A stretch of DNA of 64,000 nucleotides from Paraburkholderia aspalathi (GTDB taxonomy: Bacteria > Pseudomonadota > Gammaproteobacteria > Burkholderiales > Burkholderiaceae), in contig NZ_FPBH01000001.1 in NCBI RefSeq assembly GCF_900116445.1, positions 186,001 through 250,000 on the forward strand. Direction: 5' to 3'. This document shows, in pieces, positions 17,269-25,893 of the stretch; within the stretch, counting starts at the first letter, position 1; each line of letters begins with the position of its first letter. The position numbers and the translations under genes are program-made. The notes under the pieces are model-generated. The model saw only the letters and a program-made list of their open reading frames with translations, did not search any database and had not been told where the DNA came from.

Positions 17269-17811
17269 GTGAGTTTCGAAGCGGAAGTGATTTCGTGGCT
17301 CCCGCAGTTGCGCCGCTACGCGCGCGCACTGACGGGAGACCGCGCCTGGGCCGACGACCTCGTGCAGGATACGGCGGAGCGCGCGCTCGCGCGCTGGTCG
17401 GCGTTCCGTCCGAACAGCAACCTGCGTGCGTGGCTCCTGACGATTCTGCGGCATCTTTACATCGATCAGTTGCGCGGCCGCCGCGAAATTGCCGTTGACG
17501 ACGAAAGCGCGCCGTGGCGCAATCTCGAAGCGCCGCATGGCGAGGTCGACGGTCTGGTGTTGCGTGATCTGCAGCGGGCGCTGTATTGCCTGCCGGTCGA
17601 GCAGCGAGAAGTGCTGCTGCTCGTTTGCGTGGAGGAACTGTCTTATCAGGAAACGTCGAAAGCGCTCGGCGTGCCGATCGGCACGGTGATGTCGCGGCTG
17701 TCGCGCGCGCGGGAACACATGCGCGTGCTGATGACGGAGGGGCCGCTTGAAGGGGGCGCTGTGGGGTTGGCGCGAAAAGTCCCGCCGCTGAAAGTAGTGA
17801 GAAATCCGTGA
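17269..17811 (+). CDS. ECF-type RNA polymerase sigma factor
   Basis: 180 residues. Region 2 (about 10-75) includes ARALTGDRAWADDLVQDT and the -10 recognition helix area AWLLTILRHLYIDQLR. Region 4 (about 115-165) includes LSYQETSKALGVPIGTVMSRLSRARE in two segments. GTG 17269 starts just before the conserved domain; an in-frame TTG at 17257 is an alternative and neither has a strong ribosome-binding site. The next gene overlaps by one base and encodes the likely membrane anti-sigma factor. Confidence 0.88.
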   Translation: MSFEAEVISWLPQLRRYARALTGDRAWADDLVQDTAERALARWSAFRPNSNLRAWLLTILRHLYIDQLRGRREIAVDDESAPWRNLEAPHGEVDGLVLRDLQRALYCLPVEQREVLLLVCVEELSYQETSKALGVPIGTVMSRLSRAREHMRVLMTEGPLEGGAVGLARKVPPLKVVRNP

Positions 17812-18665
17812 TGAATAACGACCACGATTCCAGCTTGCCTGAGGAGCCCGATCTGCGGGCGCTGTCGGCGTTTGTCGACGGAGAATTGCCGGCTGGGGAG
17901 CGCGCCGCGATCGAGGCGCAACTGGCGCAGCAGCCGCAGGCTGCCGCCAGAGTCGCGGCGTGGCGCGCGCAAAAAGCGGCGCTGCAGGCGCTGTGTGGTG
18001 CGCCGCAGCGCAGCGAACGCAGCGAGAGCGTCGGACCAAGCGTCGGACAGAGCGACGCGGACGACGAGCCGGCCTTCATCGTGGTGCGGCGGCCGACGCC
18101 GTGGTGGCAGCGCGTCGGTCTCGCGGCGTGCTGGCTCGCAGCCGGCGCGGGAATCGCGCTCGCCTTGGGGCCGCTCGCCCCGCGTCTGACAGGCGGCGCG
18201 TGGAACGGTCTGGGCGGCCAGCCGCCGAGCTTTGCCGAACGCGCCGATATCGCCTACGCGGTGTACACGCCCGAGCGGCGTCATCCGGTCGAAGTCGCCG
18301 CGAACGAGGAAGAGCATCTGATCAACTGGCTGTCCAAACGGCTGAACCGGCCGCTGTCGGTGCCGTCGTTGCAGGAGTACGGTTATTCGCTGGTGGGTGG
18401 GCGTCTGTTGCCCGGCGAAGCAGGACCGGCCGCGCAGTTCATGTACGAAAATACCAGCGGCGCGCGCCTCACGTTGTACATCACCGGAATTGCTCGCGAC
18501 GAAACCGCGTTCCGCCTGTTCCGCGACGGTAACCGCCGGACCTTCTACTGGGTCAGCGACCGCATGGGCTACGCGTTATCCGGGCCGATTTCGGAAGACA
18601 AGCTGCGCTCGATTGCCATCGAAGTATGCAGCGCGCTAGGCGGCAAGCCGGAGGCCTGGCAGTAG
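17811..18665 (+). CDS. Membrane anti-sigma factor
   Basis: 284 residues. The cytoplasmic N-terminus (about 15-60, LRALSAFVDGELPAGERAAI) matches the anti-sigma domain that holds ECF sigma factors. A single membrane segment lies near residues 103-123 (VGLAACWLAAGAGIALAL), and a periplasmic domain of about 160 residues follows. The zinc-type HxxxCxxC motif is absent, so release by redox through a ZAS domain is unlikely. Its ATG overlaps the sigma-factor stop (TGATG), a standard arrangement for a sigma/anti-sigma pair. Confidence 0.82.
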   Translation: MNNDHDSSLPEEPDLRALSAFVDGELPAGERAAIEAQLAQQPQAAARVAAWRAQKAALQALCGAPQRSERSESVGPSVGQSDADDEPAFIVVRRPTPWWQRVGLAACWLAAGAGIALALGPLAPRLTGGAWNGLGGQPPSFAERADIAYAVYTPERRHPVEVAANEEEHLINWLSKRLNRPLSVPSLQEYGYSLVGGRLLPGEAGPAAQFMYENTSGARLTLYITGIARDETAFRLFRDGNRRTFYWVSDRMGYALSGPISEDKLRSIAIEVCSALGGKPEAWQ

Positions 18666-18913
18666 CACTGAGCGCACGGCGAGCACCCCATTGGATTCCG
18701 CTGCAACACGCGGTAACAGAAACGCCGTGCGTTCGCGTGCGCCGCCGGAATAGCGTCGCGCGGCGCAACGTTTACTCGATGCAGGATCATGCTGTTCCTC
18801 CTTGCAAGCTCACTGGTACGGCAGGGTCTCGTGCGAGGCAAACCGACGGGGTCTTTACGGTGTCGACACGCTTTTTGCGAGTCGCAACGCCGGCGCGTCG
18901 AGGCAGCGAAATC

Positions 18914-19408
18914 ATGCTTACTTCTCATCAGTTCGGCACGCGGCTGCGTTTCGGCGTAGCGTGTCTGTGCCTGTGCGCCGTTTACGCGGCGCCGGTCGAA
19001 GCGCAATCGGATGCGAATGCGAATGCGCCGTCGACTGACACGTCGACCTGCCGTTTTGTGGTGGGCCAGGCGGAAATCGACGGCGTCATGCAGCAGGTCA
19101 GCGGCCGCGCGTGCCAGCAGCCTGACGGCAGCTGGCAGATCGTCGAAGACGATGCCGCCGCACAGGCTATGGCGCCGGCGCCGGTGTATTACAACGATCC
19201 GTGGTACTGGGGGCCGCCGGTGTTGTTTGGCGGCGTGTCGGTCATTTTCGTCGACCGTTTTCATCATTTTCATCACATGGATCACGTGCATTATGTGCAC
19301 GGATCGTACGGAATGGGTGGGCGTGGCTGGCACGGCGGCGGGTCGGCACACATGTGGGGCGGCATGTCGCATGGCATGTCGCACGGCGGTGGCGGGATGC
19401 ACCGCTAG
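18914..19408 (+). CDS. Exported His/Gly/Met-rich hypothetical protein
   Basis: 164 residues. A signal peptide (about 1-32) is followed by a small region with two Cys and a Tyr/Trp/Pro-rich segment with YYNDPWYWGPP. Residues about 115-164 are rich in His, Gly and Met (HHFHHMDHVHYVH, then GMSHGMSHGGGGMHR), suggesting metal binding, which is inference. GAGGCAG precedes the ATG. The open frame extends upstream to 18626, but without a plausible signal. It lies 39 bp before the flavoprotein gene and may be co-transcribed. Confidence 0.6.
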   Translation: MLTSHQFGTRLRFGVACLCLCAVYAAPVEAQSDANANAPSTDTSTCRFVVGQAEIDGVMQQVSGRACQQPDGSWQIVEDDAAAQAMAPAPVYYNDPWYWGPPVLFGGVSVIFVDRFHHFHHMDHVHYVHGSYGMGGRGWHGGGSAHMWGGMSHGMSHGGGGMHR

Positions 19409-19447
19409 CTTGCCGCCGCACACACGTATCGCCGCAAAGGAGATGCC

Positions 19448-21025
19448 TTGACGCGTAGCTTGCCGCCGAAAGTTTCCGCCGCCGGGTTCGATCGCGCGCT
19501 CGCCGGCTGGCGCGCGATCGTCGGCGAGTCGTACGTGGTGACCTCGGCCGCCGGGCTCGCCTCCTACCTCGATCCGTTCGCGCCCGGCGAGCGCGAAGCG
19601 TTTTCCGCGTCGGCCGCGCTGTTGCCCGCATCGGTCGACGAGATTCGCGCAGTGTTGCGGATTGCCAATCAATTTCGCATTCCGTTGTGGACAGTCTCGA
19701 CCGGACGCAACTTCGCATACGGTGGCGCCGCACCGCGACTGGCGGGTTCAGTCGTGCTCGATCTGCAGCGGATGAATCGCATCATCGAAGTGAACGAGAC
19801 GCTCGCCTACGCGTTGGTCGAACCGGGCGTCAGCTACTTCGATCTCTATGCGCATCTGCGCGAAAAGGGCTACAAGCTCTGGGTCGATCCGCCTGCTGCG
19901 GGTTGGGGCAGCGTGGTCGGCAATACGCTCGAGCGCGGCTTCGGCTATACCGCGTACGGCGATCACGCGGCGACGCAGTGCGGCATGGAAGTGGTGCTCG
20001 CCAACGGCGACGTGTTGCGAACCGGGATGGGCGGAATCGAAATCGGCACCGCTTGGCAACTGTATCAACCGGGCTTTGGGCCTTCCTTCGATGCGATGTT
20101 CATGCAATCGAACTACGGCATCGTCACCAAGCTCGGTGTCTGGCTAATGCCCGCGCCGCCCGCGTATCTGCTCGGCGAAATCCAGTTCCGGCATGAAGAG
20201 GACCTCGAAACGATCGTCGATATTTTGCGGCCATTGCGGCTCGATGAAACGATCCGCAACAACGCGGTGATCGAAGGCGGTTTGCGCAGGGCCGCGGGAC
20301 TGTCGGCCCGTCAGCAGTGGTACGAAGGCAAAGGCGCGATGCCCGAAAGCGCGGTGGCCGCCATGCTCGACAAGCTGAACGTGGGCCGCTGGAATCTTCA
20401 TTTCGCGCTATACGGCACGCCTGAAGTAATCGACGCGCGTTATGCGATCGTGCAGCGCGCGTTTGCTCGCGTGCCACAGGCAAAACTGTCGGCGGTCCGT
20501 TATAAGGGCGATGCGCAACCCACCGCGGGCGGCGACCGCAACCTGGCCGGCATCCCCGCGATGAGCGCGTTTCGCATGCTCGACTGGCGCGGCGGCGCGG
20601 GCGCGCATGTGGACTTCGCGCCGGTGTGCCCAGCGACCGGGCGCGACGCGCTGCGTCAATATTCGATGGTCAAGATGCGCGCGGCGGAATATGGCTTCGA
20701 TTACTACGGCGGTTTTACGGCGGGCGTGCGTCATCTGCATCACATCTTCGCGGCGATCTTCGACCGCGACGACGCGAATCAGGTCGAGCAGGCGGGTGCT
20801 CTATTGCGGTCGCTGATGAGCGATGCGCGCGCGGCGGGTTACGGCGAATATCGCGCGCATCTCGCGTATATGGATTTCGCGGCGGCGCAGTACAGTTTCA
20901 ACGACGGCGCGTTGCTGCGGCTCTCGGAAACGATCAAGGACGCACTCGACCCGAACGGCATTCTCGCGCCGGGCAAGCAGGGGATCTGGCCGGCAGCGTG
21001 GCGCGACCGGCGGGGTTATACCTGA
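19448..21025 (+). CDS. FAD-linked oxidase of the vanillyl-alcohol oxidase / p-cresol methylhydroxylase family
   Basis: 525 residues. The FAD-binding PCMH fold is in the N-terminal half, with WTVSTGRNFAYGGAAPRL and VEPGVSYFDLYAHLREKGY. The C-terminal half is the substrate-binding domain of VAO/PCMH flavoproteins (YYGGFTAGVRHLHHIFAAI near the end). Family members oxidise para-alkylphenols. p-Cresol methylhydroxylase also needs a cytochrome c partner, and I see no CxxCH protein next to it. The start is TTG 19448, supported by AAAGGAG 5 bp upstream. Exact substrate is unknown. Confidence 0.8.
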   Translation: MTRSLPPKVSAAGFDRALAGWRAIVGESYVVTSAAGLASYLDPFAPGEREAFSASAALLPASVDEIRAVLRIANQFRIPLWTVSTGRNFAYGGAAPRLAGSVVLDLQRMNRIIEVNETLAYALVEPGVSYFDLYAHLREKGYKLWVDPPAAGWGSVVGNTLERGFGYTAYGDHAATQCGMEVVLANGDVLRTGMGGIEIGTAWQLYQPGFGPSFDAMFMQSNYGIVTKLGVWLMPAPPAYLLGEIQFRHEEDLETIVDILRPLRLDETIRNNAVIEGGLRRAAGLSARQQWYEGKGAMPESAVAAMLDKLNVGRWNLHFALYGTPEVIDARYAIVQRAFARVPQAKLSAVRYKGDAQPTAGGDRNLAGIPAMSAFRMLDWRGGAGAHVDFAPVCPATGRDALRQYSMVKMRAAEYGFDYYGGFTAGVRHLHHIFAAIFDRDDANQVEQAGALLRSLMSDARAAGYGEYRAHLAYMDFAAAQYSFNDGALLRLSETIKDALDPNGILAPGKQGIWPAAWRDRRGYT

Positions 21026-21058
21026 GGCGAGTGAGTCAGTGAGTGAGGTGAACAGGAA

Positions 21059-21466
21059 ATGGACCGACGCGCTTTCATGATGACCGGTGCATGGCTCTCG
21101 ACCGCGGCAGGGGGCGTGTGGCCGTGGCTCGCTGACGCAGCCGCTCGCCACGATACGTTTGCCGTGATCGATTCCACGCTCGCCGGCGGCCCCGCATTCG
21201 CCGCCTACGTGGCACACATGAAACTGCCCGTCTTCGAAGCCGGTGACGACATCGGTGCACTCTGGTACACGACACTTGCACTGCGATTCGGGCAGACGTC
21301 CGGGCAATCGCCAGCGTCGCTGATCGGCCTCACACGCGTATCCGATTACTTCGTGCTCAGGGAGCTTGCCACCCGCGTGGGCCAACTGGTCGAGCACAGC
21401 TACGAGCAGGGCGCGGGGCCCGTCGCGCATGTCGCTTTCGCGCTGACGCCGCGCCTTATCCGCTAG
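21059..21466 (+). CDS. Small Tat-type exported protein paired with the flavoprotein
   Basis: 135 residues. The N-terminus MDRRAFMMTGAWLSTAAGG looks like a twin-arginine signal. The mature part (about 30-135) is mixed alpha/beta with no cysteines and no haem motif. It lies 33 bp downstream of the flavoprotein with an AGG ribosome-binding site. It could be an accessory subunit or maturation factor, but I do not recognise the family. Confidence 0.6.
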   Translation: MDRRAFMMTGAWLSTAAGGVWPWLADAAARHDTFAVIDSTLAGGPAFAAYVAHMKLPVFEAGDDIGALWYTTLALRFGQTSGQSPASLIGLTRVSDYFVLRELATRVGQLVEHSYEQGAGPVAHVAFALTPRLIR

Positions 21467-21470
21467 AACC

Positions 21471-22496
21471 CTAGAACTTATAAGCCTTGTTCTTTGGATC
21501 GAAGGTGGAGTCGTCGAACGTTTTCGGCGTGATGCTTTCGAAGACGATCTTCTCGAAGATCTTGCCGTCGTTGTCATAAGACTCGACGGTGCGGAAATAC
21601 GGATGCCGCAGATCCAGCCCGAGCGTTTCTTTCTTCGCATAGAACTGCGGCTGGCCGTTCGGCGTTTCGAAGGTGAAGGCGACCACGCGCACGCCGTCGA
21701 TCATTTTCACTTCCACCTGAGTCGAGCGCGGCAAGCCGGCCTCGACGTATTTCTTGCCTTCGGAGAGATACTGGCCAGCAATGTACTCGGTGCCGAGATC
21801 GCGCACCTGGTGGTTCGATTGCGCACGGGCGAGCGCACCGGTCAGCGAGGTCCACAGCGGCATCACGTTCATGATGCCGCCGAGGTGACCATACATTTCG
21901 TCGGTGCGTTTGGACTCGTCGTAGATGATTTCCTGGCCGGCGTGCGCGCCGTCGGGCAGCCACTTTGCGTAGATTCGCAGCGGATCGTGGGCGATACGCA
22001 CCAGCATGTGATCGGGCTTGTCGGGCCACTGGCCGTGAATGCGTTCCGAGCGCGACATGGTGAACTCATATGACGGAAAACCGTTTGGCCCTTCCTTGAT
22101 GTAGCGCGGTAACGCAAGCGGATCGAGCGACTGGAACAGGGCGACCAGTTGCGCGTCGTCGAGTTTTTCCATGGCGCCGCTCTGTTGCGCAGCGCGCAGC
22201 CACTTGACTTGCTGATCGAGCGTGAGCTTGCCGACCTGCGAGGAGGGCGTGGTGGGCGCCTTGACGGCGTTAGCGGTGTCGAGAGCGGGCGGCGTGTCGT
22301 CGTTCTGCGCGAACGCCGCTGGCGTTGCCAGAGCGGCGACGCTGGCCACCAGCGCGCCGATCAGAAGTCCCCGTAACGAAACCGCACGCCATGAAGCGGC
22401 GAGAGACGCACCCAACATGACGGTCTCCGACGAAAAACGGGCGAGGCGCATGAAGGCCGGCGAGCGGCGTGAGCGTGCGGACATGCTGTGCTTCAT
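21471..22496 (-). CDS. DUF1571 family exported protein
   Basis: 341 residues. A long N-terminal region carries a hydrophobic signal (about 45-63) ending TPAAFAQ. The rest matches what I know of DUF1571: aromatic-rich, with repeated beta strands and segments such as YEFTMSRSERIHGQWPDKP. It resembles periplasmic proteins of the LolA-like outer-membrane lipid handling type, though that comparison is inference. ATG 22496 has GGAGAG 4 bp upstream. It is the last gene of the fatty-acid cluster and converges on the Tat protein gene, 4 bp apart. Confidence 0.72.
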   Translation of the reverse strand: MKHSMSARSRRSPAFMRLARFSSETVMLGASLAASWRAVSLRGLLIGALVASVAALATPAAFAQNDDTPPALDTANAVKAPTTPSSQVGKLTLDQQVKWLRAAQQSGAMEKLDDAQLVALFQSLDPLALPRYIKEGPNGFPSYEFTMSRSERIHGQWPDKPDHMLVRIAHDPLRIYAKWLPDGAHAGQEIIYDESKRTDEMYGHLGGIMNVMPLWTSLTGALARAQSNHQVRDLGTEYIAGQYLSEGKKYVEAGLPRSTQVEVKMIDGVRVVAFTFETPNGQPQFYAKKETLGLDLRHPYFRTVESYDNDGKIFEKIVFESITPKTFDDSTFDPKNKAYKF

Positions 22497-22546
22497 GAAT
22501 CTCTCCGAAAGGATGGCGCAAGGCATGGTGCCAGGCGCCTTGCCTG

Positions 22547-24352
22547 TCAGGCAGGTTTTTGCTTCGCGAGTTCCTCGTCGCGCAGCGCGCGGCGCAGAAT
22601 CTTGCCGACATTGGTTTGCGGCAGCTCGTCCCGGAATTCGACGAGCTTCGGCACCTTATACCCTGTCAGGTTCTTGCGGCAGTGGGCGATCACCTGGTCC
22701 GCGGTCAGCGACGGGTTGCGTTTGACGATGAATACCTTCACGCGCTCGCCTTGCGCCTCATCGGGCACGCCGATTGCGGCGACTTCGCGCACGTCCGGAA
22801 GCATCGCGATCACGTCTTCGATTTCGTTCGGATAGACGTTGAAGCCCGACACCAGGATCATGTCTTTCTTCCGGTCGATCAGGCGGATGAAGCCGCGCGA
22901 ATCCATCACGCCGATGTCGCCGGTAGCGAGCCAGCCGTCATCGTCGATCGCCTTGGCGGTTTCTTCCGGACGGTTCCAGTAGCCTTTCATTACCTGCGGA
23001 CCCTTCACGCACAGTTCGCCGGCTTCACCGATGTTTGCCCACGACCCGTCGTCTTTCCTGAAACGTACTTGCGTGGACGGCGCGGGCAAACCGATCGAGC
23101 CTTCGAAGTCGCGCAGATTGGTCAGGTCCACCGGATTCATCGACACGATCGGCGAGCACTCGGTCAGCCCATAGCCTTCGATGATCGGCTTGCCGGTGAC
23201 CGCTTTGAAGCGATCGGCGACCGACTTCTGCGTGGCCATGCCGCCGGCCATCGCGAGTTTCAGGTTCGAGAAGTCGCGCTTGCAGAATTCTTCGTTGTCG
23301 AGGAACGCGTTGTAGAGCGTGTTCACCGCGGTGATACCGGTAAATTTCTCGTGACGGATGATCATCATCACGCGCTTCATGTCGCGCGGATTGGCGATCA
23401 GGATGTTGCGTCCGCCGAGGCCCATGAAGATCAGCGCGTTCACCGTCAGCGAATAGATGTGATAGAGAGGCAGTGGCGTGAGCACCGTTTCGATGTCGCC
23501 GCTCAACTGCCCCTCGGACCAGACCTTCGCCTGCAGCAGGTTGGCGATGATGTTCCTGTGCGTGAGCATCGCGCCTTTGGCCACGCCCGTGGTGCCGCCG
23601 GTGTATTGCAGGAAGGCGATGTCGTTGTGCGTGGGACGCACGGGCGTCAGCGGCCGCGTGTAACCGATCGAGAGCGCGTCGAGCAACGGCACCGCTTTCG
23701 GCAACTTGTATTCCGGCACCATCTTTTTCACATGGCGCAGCATGAAATTGAGTAGACGTCCCTTCAGATTCAGGCCGTCGGCGAGCAGATCGCCGAGACC
23801 CGTCACGATGACGTTCTGTATTTTGGTGCCGGGCAGCGCGTCTTCGACGGTCTTCGCGAAGTTCTCGAACACGATGATGGTTTGCGCGCCGCTGTCCTTC
23901 AATTGATGGGCGAGTTCACGCACCGTGTAGAGCGGATTCACGTTGACCACCACGCCGCCCGCCTTGAGTACGCCGAACAGCGAGACCGGATACTGGAACG
24001 TATTCGGCAGCATGATCGCGACACGTTCGCCGGGCTTCACGCCGATGCTTTGCAGATACGCGGCAAACGCGGCCGCCTTACGGCCGAGCTCGCCGTACGT
24101 CATGTTCGCGCCGACGCTCACATACGCAACGCGCTCGCGAAACTTCGCGATGCATTCGTCGAAGAACTGCACGACCGATTCGTACTGGTTGACGTCGATC
24201 TCATGCGGGACGTCAGCAGGATAGGACGCGTACCAGATGCCGTCGGTGTTGGGCGCGCGATTCGCTGCCTGACTGGGCGCCGGGTCCGCTGCATTCGCGA
24301 GCGGTGTGGATCCGGCGGCGGGCGAGAGCGGGACTTGCGTGGGCTGGGTCAT
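22547..24352 (-). CDS. fadD: Long-chain acyl-CoA ligase (FadD-type)
   Basis: 601 residues. This adenylating enzyme activates fatty acids to acyl-CoA with ATP. It has the AMP-binding signature YTGGTTGVAKGAMLTHRN, the GYGLTEC motif, TGDIGVMDSRGF and the FACS-type GFNVYPNEIEDV with a C-terminal lysine in VGKILRRALRD. The N-terminal 40 residues are a Pro/Ala-rich extension before the enzyme fold. Its start lies 138 bp after the thiolase stop, and it fits the degradation pathway encoded around it. Confidence 0.9.
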   Translation of the reverse strand: MTQPTQVPLSPAAGSTPLANAADPAPSQAANRAPNTDGIWYASYPADVPHEIDVNQYESVVQFFDECIAKFRERVAYVSVGANMTYGELGRKAAAFAAYLQSIGVKPGERVAIMLPNTFQYPVSLFGVLKAGGVVVNVNPLYTVRELAHQLKDSGAQTIIVFENFAKTVEDALPGTKIQNVIVTGLGDLLADGLNLKGRLLNFMLRHVKKMVPEYKLPKAVPLLDALSIGYTRPLTPVRPTHNDIAFLQYTGGTTGVAKGAMLTHRNIIANLLQAKVWSEGQLSGDIETVLTPLPLYHIYSLTVNALIFMGLGGRNILIANPRDMKRVMMIIRHEKFTGITAVNTLYNAFLDNEEFCKRDFSNLKLAMAGGMATQKSVADRFKAVTGKPIIEGYGLTECSPIVSMNPVDLTNLRDFEGSIGLPAPSTQVRFRKDDGSWANIGEAGELCVKGPQVMKGYWNRPEETAKAIDDDGWLATGDIGVMDSRGFIRLIDRKKDMILVSGFNVYPNEIEDVIAMLPDVREVAAIGVPDEAQGERVKVFIVKRNPSLTADQVIAHCRKNLTGYKVPKLVEFRDELPQTNVGKILRRALRDEELAKQKPA

Positions 24353-24490
24353 CGGTCGTCTCCTGAAGCAATCGCTTCATCGGTTTGTATGCTGGTCTTG
24401 CAGCCAGTCATTGAAGTCATCAAGGCGGCAATCAAAGCGGTCATTGCTGCAGCCTTCGAAATAAGGTATTCGTTGAAACACGCGCGACGC

Positions 24491-25792
24491 TCAGCGTTCC
24501 AGAATCGCCACCACGCCCTGGCCGCCCGCCGCGCAGATCGAAATCAGTCCGCGCGCGGTGCCGGCCGGCTTGTCGAGTTGCGCGAGCATCTTTGCGAGTC
24601 CGGCGACGATGCGGCCGCCCGTGGCGGCAAACGGATGGCCGGTGGCGAGCGAGCTGCCATTCACATTCAATTTTGTCCGTTCGATCGCGCCGAGCGGCCC
24701 GGGCAGACCGAGTTGCGTGCGGCAATACTCGTCATCCTGCCACGCCGCGAGCGTGCACAACACTTGCGCCGCGAAGGCTTCGTGAATTTCGTATAGGTCG
24801 AAGTCCTGCAAGGTGAGGCCGGCACGCGCCAGCATGCGCGGCACGGCGTAGGCGGGCGCCATCAGCAGGCCTTCCTTCTTGTCGAAAAAGTCGACGGCGG
24901 CGGTTTCGGACCAGCTCAAATACGCCAGCACCGGCAGGCCATGTTTGGCTGCCCAGTCTTCGCTTGCGAGCAGCACGGCGGAAGCGCCGTCTGTTAGCGG
25001 TGTCGAATTGCCGGCGGTCAGCGTGCCCGCGTCGCGATCGAATACCGGCTTCAGACCGGAGAGTTTCTCGAGCGTCAGGTCGGAACGCAGATTGTTGTCG
25101 CGCGCAAGGCCACGATACGGTGTCATCAGATCGTTGACGAAGCCGCGCGCGTACGCATCGGTGAGCTTGCGATGACTCTCGTAAGCGAGCACGTCCTGCG
25201 CTTCGCGCGAGACGTTCCAGCGCTTGGCCATCAGCTCGCAATGTTCGCCCATCGAAAGCCCTGTGCGCGGCTCGCCGTTGCGCGGCAAAAGCGGTTTGAA
25301 GAACATGCCCGGCCGCAGTTTGGCGAGCGCACCGACACGTTGGCCGGTGCTCTTGCCGCGATTCGCTTCGAGCAGGATCTTGCGCATGCGCTCGTTGACG
25401 CCGATCGGTGCATCGGAGGTCGTATCGACGCCGCCCGCGATGCCCACTTCGATCTGCCCGAGCGCGATCTTGTTGGCGACGAGAATGGCCGCTTCCAGCC
25501 CGGTGCCGCAGGCCTGCTGCACGTCGTAGGCAGGCGTTTCCTTGGCGAGCGTGGTGGACAGCACGGATTCACGCGTCAGGTTGAAGTCGCGCGAATGCTT
25601 GATGACGGCGCCTGCCGCCACTTCGCCAAGACGTTCACCGTGCAGGTTGTAACGGTCGATCAGGCCTTGCAGCGTGAAGGTCAGCATGTCCTGGTTCGAC
25701 GCGGTCGCGTAAGCGGTGTTCGAGCGGGCAAACGGAATCCGGTTGCCGCCGATAATGGCGACGCGGCGCACGGCGGGCAGCGGGTTTGACAT
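24491..25792 (-). CDS. Acetyl-CoA C-acyltransferase (thiolase)
   Basis: 433 residues. It performs thiolytic cleavage of 3-ketoacyl-CoA. The nucleophile Cys95 sits in VQQACGTGLEAA, the conserved histidine in NVNGSSLATGHPFAATGGR, and the second cysteine in ISICAAGGQGVVAI. Length is slightly above that of standard FadA, as in FadI/FadA2-type enzymes. It lies downstream of the MaoC gene, with a 101-bp gap. With the FabG4-like, MaoC and FadE-like products it would complete a beta-oxidation spiral. Confidence 0.9.
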   Translation of the reverse strand: MSNPLPAVRRVAIIGGNRIPFARSNTAYATASNQDMLTFTLQGLIDRYNLHGERLGEVAAGAVIKHSRDFNLTRESVLSTTLAKETPAYDVQQACGTGLEAAILVANKIALGQIEVGIAGGVDTTSDAPIGVNERMRKILLEANRGKSTGQRVGALAKLRPGMFFKPLLPRNGEPRTGLSMGEHCELMAKRWNVSREAQDVLAYESHRKLTDAYARGFVNDLMTPYRGLARDNNLRSDLTLEKLSGLKPVFDRDAGTLTAGNSTPLTDGASAVLLASEDWAAKHGLPVLAYLSWSETAAVDFFDKKEGLLMAPAYAVPRMLARAGLTLQDFDLYEIHEAFAAQVLCTLAAWQDDEYCRTQLGLPGPLGAIERTKLNVNGSSLATGHPFAATGGRIVAGLAKMLAQLDKPAGTARGLISICAAGGQGVVAILER

Positions 25793-25893
25793 GCTTGGCT
25801 CCTTTGGGTCGTTCCCTGGTTATTGAACGGTGCGAATGAGACGAATGGCGAGTCCCGTACTGTGACGAAAACATGCGCATACCAGTGCGTGCG

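Noticed and set aside
22559..23755. 398-residue plus-strand frame over fadD
   Set aside because: Shadow of a clear acyl-CoA ligase on the minus strand.
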